From Arenicola marina (lineage: Eukaryota > Annelida > Polychaeta > Arenicolidae), in assembly GCA_964019135.1 (NCBI GenBank), contig OZ025248.1, forward strand, positions 72,794,119 to 72,858,118: a DNA stretch of 64,000 nucleotides. The letters run 5' to 3'. The notes under the pieces were generated by a model, which saw nothing but the letters and a program-made list of their open reading frames with translations, was not told where the DNA came from and did no database searches. This document shows positions 36,401 through 48,400 of this stretch, piece after piece. Positions within the stretch are counted from its first letter, which is position 1. Each line of letters opens with the position of its first letter. The translations under genes were made by a program, and so were the position numbers.

Positions 36401-39400
36401 GATGAGTGCTGTATTGATGGTTATTAAACGATTTCCAGAGCGCGTACGACATCTGGCGGTGAAAATATAAACTACCGTTTTGGGTCGCTTGATTGGAACC
36501 ACACACCGGATGGGAGATTTTTCATTGTAAATGACGAGTTGATCCATGCAAAAAATATATAACAATAATCAAGCTCAATTAAGCTGTAAGGTGCATGCGT
36601 CCCAGGCTAGTTACCCCTCTAACTAGTCCAATACATACACTCAATGTTCTCCGGGAACTTCCTGTGGATGGACTTGTAGGTGTCGAGAGACTGTTGGTAG
36701 TTACCGCTGCGGCGGTGACAACTGGCCACCATGAGCTGCCACTTCACCTGGCTCGGCCTGAAACAGTGGCAATGGAACGGTGTAACGACAAGTACCGGTG
36801 ACAACTGGCCACCATGAGCTGCCACTTCACCTGGCTCGGCCTGAAACAGTGGCAATGGAACGGTGTAACGACAAGTACCGGTGACAACTGGCCACCATGA
36901 GCTGCCACTTCACCTGGCTCGGCCTGAAACAGTGGCAATGGAACGGTGTAACGACAAGTACCGGTGACAACTGGCCACCATGAGCGGCCACTTCACCTGG
37001 CTCGGCCTGAAACAGTGGCAACGGAACGGTGTAACGACAAGTACCGGTGACAACTGGCCACCATGAGCTGCCACTTCACCTGGCTCGGCCTGAAACAGTG
37101 GCAATGGAACGGTGTAACGACAAGTACCTGTGACAACTGGCCACCATCAGCTGCCACTTCACCTGGCTTGGCCTGAAACAGTGGCAATGGAACGGTGTAA
37201 CGACAAGTACCTGTGACAACAGGCCACCATGAGCGGCCACTTCACCTGGCCCGGCCTGAAACAGTGGCAACGGAACGGTGTAACGACAAGTACCGGTGAC
37301 AACTGGCCACCATGAGCTGCCACTTCACCTGGCTCGGCCTGAAACAGTGGCAATGGAACGGTGCAACGACAAGTACCGGTGACAACTGGCCACCATCAGC
37401 TGCCACTTCACCTGGCTCGGCCTGAAACAGTGGCAATGGAACGGTGTAACGACAAGTACCGGTGACAACTGGCCACCATGAGCGGCCACTTCACCTGGCT
37501 CGGCCTGAAACAGTGGCAACGGAACGGTGTAACGACAAGTACCGGTGACAACTGGCCACCATGAGCTGCCACTTCACCTGGCTCGGCCTGAAACAGTGGC
37601 AATGGAACGGTGTAACGACAAGTACCTGTGACAACTGGCCACCATCAGCTGCCACTTCACCTGGCTTGGCCTGAAACAGTGGCAATGGAACGGTGTAACG
37701 ACAAGTACCTGTGACAACAGGCCACCATGAGCGGCCACTTCACCTGGCCCGGCCTGAAACAGTGGCAACGGAACGGTGTAACGACAAGTACCGGTGACAA
37801 CTGGCCACCATGAGCTGCCACTTCACCTGGCTCGGCCTGAAACAGTGGCAATGGAACGGTGCAACGACAAGTACCGGTGACAACTGGCCACCATCAGCTG
37901 CCACTTCACCTGGCTCGGCCTGAAACAGTGGCAATGGAACGGTGTAACGACAAGTACCGGTGACAACTGGCCACCATGAGCTGCCACTTCACCTGGCTCG
38001 GCCTGAAACAGTGGCAACGGAACGGTGTAACGACAAGTACCGGTGACAACTGGCCACCATGAGCGGCCACTTCACCTGGCTCGCCCTGAAACAGTGGCAA
38101 CGGAACGGTGTAACGACAAGTACCGGTGACAACTGGCCACCATGAGCGGCCACTTCACCTGGCTCGGCCTGAAACAGTGGCAATGGAACGGTGTAACGAC
38201 AAGTACCGGTGACAACTGGCCACCATGAGCTGCCACTTCACCTGGCTCGGCCTGAAACAGTGGCAATGGAACGGTGTAACGACAAGTACCGGTGACAACT
38301 GGCCACCATGAGCGGCCACTTCACCTGGCTCGGCCTGAAACAGTGGCAATGGAACGGTGTAACGACAAGTACCGGTGACAACTGGCCACCATGAGCTGCC
38401 ACTTCACCTGGCTCGGCCTGAAACAGTGGCAACGGAACGGTGTAACGACAAGTACCGGTGACAACTGGCCACCATGAGCTGCCACTTCACCTGGCTCGGC
38501 CTGAAACAGTGGCAACGGAACGGTGTAACGACAAGTACCGGTGACAACTGGCCACCATGAGCTGCCACTTCACCTGGCTCGGCCTGAAACAGTGGCAATG
38601 GAACGGTGTAACGACAAGTACCGGTGACAACTGGCCACCATGAGCGGCCACTTCACCTGGCTCGGCCTGAAACAGTGGCAACGGAACGGTGTAACGACAA
38701 GTACCGGTGACAACTGGCCACCATGAGCGGCCACTTCACCTGGCTCGGCCTGAAACAGTGGCAATGGAACGGTGTAACGACAACTACCGGTGACAACTGG
38801 CCACCATGAGCTGCCACTTCACCTGGCTCGGCCTGAAACAGTGGCAATGGAACGGTGTAACGACAAGTACCGGTGACAACTGGCCACCATGAGCGGCCAC
38901 TTCACCTGGCTCGGCCTGAAACAGTGGCAATGGAACGGTGTAACGACAAGTACCGGTGACAACTGGCCACCATGAGCGGCCACTTCACCTGGCTCGGCCT
39001 GAAACAGTGGCAATGGAACGGTGTAACGACAAGTACCGGTGACAACTGGCCACCATCAGCTGCCACTTCACCTGGCTCGGCCTGAAACAGTGGCAATGGA
39101 ACGGTGTAACGACAAGTACCGGTGACAACTGGCCACCATGAGCTGCCACTTCACCTGGCTCGGCCTGAAACAGTGGCAATGGAACGGTGTAACGACAAGT
39201 ACCGGTGACAACTGGCCACCATGAGCTGCCACTTCACCTGGCTCGGCCTGAAACAGTGGCAATGGAACGGTGTAACGACAAGTACCGGTGACAACTGGCC
39301 ACCATGAGCTGCCACTTCACCTGGCTCGGCCTGAAACAGTGGCAATGGAACGGTGTAACGACAAGTACCGGTGACAACTGGCCACCATGAGCGGCCACTT

Positions 39401-42400
39401 CACCTGGCTCGGCCTTTAACAATGGCAATGGAACGGTGTAACGACAAGTACCGGTGACAACTGGCCACCATCAGCTGCCACTTCACCTGGCTCGGCCTGA
39501 AACAGTGGCAATGGAACGGTGTAACGACAAGTACCGGTGACAACTGGCCACCATGAGCGGCCACTTCACCTGGCTCGGCCTTTAACAATGGCAATGGAAC
39601 GGTGTAACGACAAGTACCGGTGACAACTGGCCACCATCAGCTGCCACTTCACCTGGCTCGGCCTGAAACAGTGGCAATGGAACGGTGTAACGACAAGTAC
39701 CGGTGACAACTGGCCACCATGAGCGGCCACTTCACCTGGCTCGGCCTGAAACAGTGGCAACGGAACGGTGTAACGACAAGTACCGGTGACAACTGGCCAC
39801 CATGAGCGGCCACTTCACCTGGCTCGGCCTGAAACAGTGGCAATGGAACGGTGTAACGACAAGTACCGGTGACAACTGGCCACCATGAGCTGCCACTTCA
39901 CCTGGCTCGGCCTGAAACAGTGGCAATGGAACGGTGTAACGACAAGTACCGGTGACAACTGGCCACCATGAGCGGCCACTTCACCTGGCTCGGCCTGAAA
40001 CAGTGGCAACGGAACGGTGTAACGACAAGTACCGGTGACAACTGGCCACCATGAGCGGCCACTTCACCTGGCTCGGCCTGAAACAGTGGCAATGGAACGG
40101 TGTAACGACAAGTACCGGTGACAACTGGCCACCATGAGCGGCCACTTCACCTGGCTCGGCCTGAAACAGTGGCAATGGAACGGTGTAACGACAAGTACCG
40201 GTGACAACTGGCCACCATGAGCTGCCACTTCACCTGGCTCGGCCTGAAACAGTGGCAACGGAACGGTGTAACGACAAGTACCGGTGACAACTGGCCACCA
40301 TGAGCTGCCACTTCACCTGGCTCGGCCTGAAACAGTGGCAACGGAACGGTGTAACGACAAGTACCGGTGACAACTGGCCACCATGAGCTGCCACTTCACC
40401 TGGCTCGGCCTGAAACAGTGGCAATGGAAAGGTGTAACGACAAGTACCGGTGACAACTGGCCACCATGAGCGGCCACTTCACCTGGCTCGGCCTGAAACA
40501 GTGGCAACGGAACGGTGTAACGACAAGTACCGGTGACAACTGGCCACCATGAGCGGCCACTTCACCTGGCTCGGCCTGAAACAGTGGCAATGGAACTGTG
40601 TAACGACAACTACCGGTGACAACTGGCCACCATGAGCTGCCACTTCACCTGGCTCGGCCTGAAACAGTGGCAATGGAACGGTGTAACGACAAGTACCGGT
40701 GACAACTGGCCACCATGAGCGGCCACTTCACCTGGCTCGGCCTGAAACAGTGGCAATGGAACGGTGTAACGACAAGTACCGGTGACAACTGGCCACCATG
40801 AGCGGCCACTTCACCTGGCTCGGCCTGAAACAGTGGCAATGGAACGGTGTAACGACAAGTACCGGTGACAACTGGCCACCATCAGCTGCCACTTCACCTG
40901 GCTCGGCCTGAAACAGTGGCAATGGAACGGTGTAACGACAAGTACCGGTGACAACTGGCCACCATGAGCTGCCACTTCACCTGGCTCGGCCTGAAACAGT
41001 GGCAATGGAACGGTGTAACGACAAGTACCGGTGACAACTGGCCACCATGAGCTGCCACTTCACCTGGCTCGGCCTGAAACAGTAGCAATGGAACGGTGTA
41101 ACGACAAGTACCGGTGACAACTGGCCACCATGAGCTGCCACTTCACCTGGCTCGGCCTGAAACAGTGGCAATGGAACGGTGTAACGACAAGTACCGGTGA
41201 CAACTGGCCACCATGAGCGGCCACTTCACCTGGCTCGGCCTTTAACAATGGCAATGGAACGGTGTAACGACAAGTACCGGTGACAACTGGCCACCATCAG
41301 CTGCCACTTCACCTGGCTCGGCCTGAAACAGTGGCAATGGAACGGTGTAACGACAAGTACCGGTGACAACTGGCCACCATGAGCGGCCACTTCACCTGGC
41401 TCGGCCTGAAACAGTGGCAACGGAACGGTGTAACGACAAGTACCGGTGACAACTGGCCACCATGAGCGGCCACTTCACCTGGCTCGGCCTGAAACAGTGG
41501 CAATGGAACGGTGTAACGACAAGTACCGGTGACAACTGGCCACCATGAGCTGCCACTTCACCTGGCTCGGCCTGAAACAGTGGCAATGGAACTGTGTAAC
41601 GACAAGTACCGGTGACAACTGGCCACCATGAGCGGCCACTTCACCTGGCTCGGCCTGAAACAGTGGCAATGGAACGGTGTAACGACAAGTACCGGTGACA
41701 ACTGGCCACCATGAGCGGCCACTTCACCTGGCTCGGCCTGAAACAGTGGCAATGGAACGGTGTAACGACAAGTACCGGTGACAACTGGCCACCATCAGCT
41801 GCCACTTCACCTGGCTCGGCCTGAAACAGTGGCAATGGAACGGTGTAACGACAAGTACCGGTGACAACTGGCCACCATGAGCTGCCACTTCACCTGGCTC
41901 GGCCTGAAACAGTGGCAATGGAACGGTGTAACGACAAGTACCGGTGACAACTGGCCACCATGAGCGGCCACTTCACCTGGCTCGGCCTGAAACAGTGGCA
42001 ATGGAACGGTGTAACGACAAGTACCGGTGACAACTGGACACCATCAGCTGCCACTTCACCTGGCTCGGCCTGAAACAGTGGCAATGGAACGGTGTAACGA
42101 CAAGTACCGGTGACAACTGGCCACCATGAGCGGTCACTTCACCTGGCTCGGCCTTTAACAATGGCAATGGAACGGTGTAACGACAAGTACCGGTGACAAC
42201 TGGCCACCATGAGCTGCCACTTCACCTGGCTCGGCCTGAAACAGTGGCAACGGAACGGTGTAACGACAAGTACCGGTGACAACTGGCCACCATGAGCGGC
42301 CACTTCACCTGGCTCGGCCTGAAACAGTGGCAATGGAACGGTGTAACGACAAGTACCGGTGACAACTGGCCACCATGAGCTGCCACTTCACCTGGCTCGG

Positions 42401-45400
42401 CCTGAAACAGTGGCAACGGAACGGTGTAACGACAAGTACCGGTGACAACTGGCCACCATCAGCTGCCACTTCACCTGGCTCGGCCTGAAACAGTGGCAAT
42501 GGAACGGTGTAACGACAAATACCGGTGACAACTGGCCACCATGAGCGGCCACTTCACCTGGCTCGGCCTGAAACAGTGGCAATGGAACGGTGTAACGACA
42601 AGTACCGGTGACAACTGGCCACCATCAGCTGCCACTTCACCTGGCTCGGCCTGAAACAGTGGCAATGGAACGGTGTAACGACAAGTACCGGTGACAACTG
42701 GCCACCATGAGCTGCCACTTCACTTGGCTCGGCCTGAAACAGTGGCAATGGAACGGTGTAACGACAAGTACCGGTGACAACTGGCCACCATGAGCTGCCA
42801 CTTCACCTGGCTTGGCCTGAAACAGTGGCAATGGAACGGTGTAACGACAAGTACCGGTGACAACTGGCCACCATGAGCTGCCACTTCACCTGGCTCGGCC
42901 TGAAACAGTGGCAATGGAACGGTGTAACGACAAGTACCGGTGACAACTGGCCACCATGAGCTGCCACTTCACCTGGCTTGGCCTGAAACAGTGGCAATGG
43001 AACGGTGTAACGACAAGTACCGGTGACAACTGGCCACCATGAGCTGCCACTTCACCTGGCTTGGCCTGAAACAGTGGCAATGGAACGGTGTAACGACAAG
43101 TACCGGTGACAACTGGCCACCATGAGCTGCCACTTCACCTGGCTTGGCCTGAAACAGTGGCAATGGAACGGTGTAACGACAAGTACCGGTGACAACTGGC
43201 CACCATGAGCTGCCACTTCACCTGGCTCGGCCTGAAACAGTGGCAATGGAACGGTGTAACGACAAGTACCGGTGACAACTGGCCACCATGAGCTGCCACT
43301 TCACCTGGCTTGGCCTGAAACAGTGGCAATGGAACGGTGTAACGACAAGTACCGGTGACAACTGGCCACCATGAGCGGCCACTTCACCTGGCTCGGCCTT
43401 TAACAATGGCAATGGAACGGTGTAACGACAAGTACCGGTGACAACTGGCCACCATCAGCTGCCACTTCACCTGGCTCGGCCTGAAACAGTGGCAATGGAA
43501 CGGTGTAACGACAAGTACCGGTGACAACTGGCCACCATGAGCGGCCACTTCACCTGGCTCGGCCTGAAACAGTGGCAACGGAACGGTGTAACGACAAGTA
43601 CCGGTGACAACTGGCCACCATGAGCGGCCACTTCACCTGGCTCGGCCTGAAACAGTGGCAATGGAACGGTGTAACGACAAGTACCTGTGACAACTGGCCA
43701 CCATGAGCTGCCACTTCATCTGGCTCGGCCTTTAACAATGGCAATGGAACGGTGTAACGACAAGTACCGGTGACAACTGGCCACCATGAGCTGCCACTTC
43801 GCCTGGCTCGGCCTGAAACAGTGGCAATGGAACGGTGTAACGACAAGTACCGGTGACAACTGGCCACCATGAGCGGCCACTTCACCTGGCTCGGCCTGAA
43901 ACAGTGGCAACGGAACGGTGTAACGACAAGTACCGGTGACAACTGGCCACCATGAGCGGCCACTTCACCTGGCTCGGCCTGAAACAGTGGCAATGGAACG
44001 GTGTAACGACAAGTACCTGTGACAACTGGCCACCATGAGCTGCCACTTCACCTGGCTCGGCCTTTAACAATGGCAATGGAACGGTGTAACGACAAGTACC
44101 GGTGACAACTGGCCACCATGAGCTGCCACTTCACCTGGCTCGGCCTGAAACAGTGGCAATGGAACGGTGTAACGACAAGTACCGGTGACAACTGGCCACC
44201 ATGAGCGGCCACTTCACTTGGCTCGGCCTGAAACAGTGGCAACGGAACGGTGTAACGACAAGTACCGGTGACAACTGGCCACCATGAGCGGCCACTTCAC
44301 CTGGCTCGGCCTGAAACAGTGGCAATGGAACGGTGTAACGACAAGTACCTGTGACAACTGGCCACCATGAGCTGCCACTTCACCTGGCTCGGCCTTTAAC
44401 AATGGCAATGGAACGGTGTAACGACAAGTACCGGTGACAACTGGCCACCATGAGCTGCCACTTCACCTGGCTCGGCCTGAAACAATGGCAATGGAACGGT
44501 GTAACGACAAGTACCGGTGACAACTGGCCACCATGAGCGGCCACTTCACCTGGCTCGGCCTGAAACAGTGGCAATGGAACGGTGTAACGACAAGTACCGG
44601 TGACAACTGGCCACCATGAGCTGCCACTTCACCTGGCTCGGCCTGAAACAGTGGCAACGGAACGGTGTAACGACAAGTACCGGTGACAACTGGCCACCAT
44701 GAGCTGCCACTTCACCTGGCTCGGCCTGAAACAGTGGCAATGGAACGGTGTAACGACAAGTACCGGTGACAACTGGCCACCATGAGCTGCCACTTCACCT
44801 GGCTCGGCCTGAAACAGTGGCAACGGAACGGTGTAACGACAAGTACCGGTGACAACTGGCCACCATGAGCTGCCACTTCACCTGGCTCGGCCTGAAACAG
44901 TGGCAACGGAACGGTGTAACGACAAGTACCGGTGACAACTAACTGGCCACCATGAGCGGCCACTTCACCTGGCCCGGCCTGAAACAGTGGCAACGGAACG
45001 GTGTAACGACAAGTACCGGTGACAACTGGCCACCATGAGCTGCCACTTCACCTGGCTCGGCCTGAAACAGTGGCAATGGAACGGTGTAACGACATTACTA
45101 CACTATGTACAGCGGAATGTAGCGCCTTGGACCCTCGGTCATTATCACGTTTGTCGTAACTCCAGCATTAACCCGTATAATACCACTGCGTGATGTAAAT
45201 CCAGCATTACCCCGTATAATACCCCTGCTAATCGTATCTCCAGCATTACCCCGTATAATATCCCTGATTGTCGTAACTCCAGCATTACCCCGTATAATAC
45301 CCCTGCTTGTTGTAAATCCAACATTACCCCGTATAACACCCCTGCTTGCCGTAACTCCAACATTACCCTGTATAATACCCCTGCTTCCTGTAACTCCAGC

Positions 45401-48400
45401 ATTACCCCGTATAATACCCCTTCTTGCCGTAACTCCAACATTATCCCGTATAATACCCCTGCTTGCCGTAACTCCAGCATTACCCCGTATAATACCCTGA
45501 TTGTCGTAACTCCAGCATTACCCCGTATAATACCCCTGCTTGTCGTAACTCCAACATTACCCCGTATAATATCTCTGATTGTCGTAACTCCAGCATTACC
45601 CCGTATAACACCCCTGCTTGTCGTAACTCCAACATTACCCCGTATAATACCCCTGCTTGCCGTAACTCCAGCATTACCCTGTATAATACCCTGATTGTCG
45701 TAACTCCAGCATTACCCCGTGTAATACCCCTGCTTGTCGTAACTCCAGCATTACCCCGTATAATACCCCTGCTTGTCGTAATTCCAGCATTACCCCGTAT
45801 AATACCCCTGCTTGTCGTAACTTCAGCATTACCCCGTATAATACCCCTGCTTGTCGTAACTCCAGCATTACCCCGTATAATACCCCTGCTTGTCGTAACT
45901 CCAGCATTACCCCGTATAATACCTCTGATTGTCGTAACTCCAGCATTACCCCGTATAATACCCCTGCTTGTCGTAACTCCAGCATTACCCCGTATAATAC
46001 CCCGGCTTGTTGTAAATCCAACATTAACCCCGTATAATAACTCTGATTGTCGTAACTCCAGCATTACCCCGTATAACACCCCTGCTTGTCGTAACTCCAG
46101 CATTACCCCGTATAATACCCCTGCTTGTCGTAACTCCAGCATTACCCCGTATAATACCCCTGCTTGTCGTAACTCCAGCATTACCCCGTATAATACCCCT
46201 GCTTGTTGTAAATCCAACAATACCCCGTATACCTCTGATTGTCGTAACTCCAGCATTACCCCGTATAACACCCCTGCTTGTCGTAACTCCAGCATTACCC
46301 CGTATAATACCCCTGCTTGTCGTAACTCCAGCATTACCCCGTATAATACCCCTGCTTGTCGTAACTCCAGCATTACCCCCTATAATACCCCTGCTTGTTG
46401 TAAATCCAACATTACCCCGTATAATACCTCTGATTGTCGTAACTCCAGCATTACCCCGTATAATACCCCTGCTTGTCGTAACTCCAGCATTATCCCGTAT
46501 AATACCCCTGCCTGTCGTAACTCCAGCATTACCCCGTATAATACCCCTGCTTGTCGTAACTCCAGCATTACCCCGTATAATACCCCTGCTTGTCGTAACT
46601 TCAGCATTACCCCGTATAATACCCCTGCTTGTCGTAAATCCAGCATTACCCCGTATAATACCAGTGCTTGTCTTAACTCCAGCATTACCCCGTATAATAC
46701 CCCTGCTTGTCGTAACTCCAGCATTACCCCGTATAACACCCCTGCTTGTCGTAACTCCAGCATTACCCCGTATAATACCCCTGCTTGTCGTAACTCCAGC
46801 ATTACCCCGTATAATACCCCTGCTTGTCGTAACTCCAGCATTACCCCGTATAATACCCCTGCTTGTCGTAACTCCAGTATTACCCCGTATAATACCCCTG
46901 CTTGTCGTAACTCCAGCATTACCCCGTATAATAACCTTGCTTGTCGTAACTCCAGCATTACCCCGTATAATACCCCTGCTTGTCGTAACTCCAGCATTAC
47001 CCCGTATAATACCCCTGCTTGTCGTAACTCCAGCATTACCCCGTATAATACCCCTGCTTGTCGTAACTCCAGCATTACCCCGTATAATAACCTTGCTTGT
47101 CGTAAATCCAGCTGTATATTAACTCTGTTTCTCGTAAATCCAGCTGTATATTAACTCTGTTTCTCGTAAATCCAGCATTATCCTGTATTGGAAGAATATA
47201 GAATCTTTATCCAGCATATCGTTGCTTTCGGCAAACGATCAATCGGTTTTAAACTGGTTACAGAGTGCCGTGCCACGTAAGATTTTGGATAAGAGATTCT
47301 ACTACATACTGAATACATGTTTATCCATTAATATTATCACAAAGAGCTATGGTTAGGGCTAGAGCTGCCTCGCTTGGCCGCACTCACTGTATGATCGAGG
47401 CCCTCTCGAAGTACTGGATGGCCTTCTCGCAGAACTGCGAGTCGATGTAATAGGCACCGAGCCACTCAATCACAGAGATGTTGGACGGGTTGTAGCGATA
47501 AGACTGCAAGAAACATATTGTCACCACATAATTAAAACGGGGTATACAGATCTACCACTGAGAAATACTCGCTGTATGCCTTTATTATAAAATTACAAAC
47601 AGAGCAATTAATACTAAAACAAACTCAACAAAAAGTGTAAAAGTAAACTACTATATAATAGTATTACCGGTACTGTAATGCATATAATACAAACGTAACT
47701 TAATATGCAGTTCCAAAACTACTATAGTACTACTGTAATGGATATAATACAAATGTAACTTAATATGCAGTTGCAAAATAATAACTTGTACCGTCGCTTA
47801 AAATAAACAGTACGTACATGGTTTAAGCCACATCGATGAGTCCATACATAGTTCAGGCTATGTGAGCCTTGATGAGCGGGTCAAGTACAATAGGGGACAC
47901 TTACGTCATAGTGGTACTGGAATGCCTGTGACTTGTCTCCTTCCGAGTCATACATCTCTCCCAGCTTCTGCAGGATGGCTGCGTCCGACGGCACGATGCC
48001 GATCAGCTGCATGAACCTGTCACACACGTGGTACAGACATCAGACACTTGGTACAGACATCAGCCACGTAGTACAGATATCAGACAAGTGGTACAGACAT
48101 CAGACACTTGGTACAGACATCAGACACGTGGTACAGACATCAGACACGTGGTACAGACATCCCCCACGTGGTATAGACACCAGACACGTTGTACATATAT
48201 CAGACACGTGGTATAGACATCCGACACGTGGTATAGACACCAGACACGTGGCACATATATCAGACACGTGGTATAGACATCAGACACGTGGTATGGACAG
48301 AACGCATTAAACATCCGGTCCACGCGAAACGTGTGATACCGACATTGGAATTTAATATTAAACTGTTGCGTTGTCTACGATCAGTGTGCCAAGGTGTATA

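Noticed and set aside
36619-44993. About 90 near-identical 64-codon minus-strand frames that could be read as a tandem family of small genes
   Set aside because: They recur exactly every 83 bp and come from the minisatellite. Each starts within intron-derived sequence, and only the exon-19 part has a meaning.
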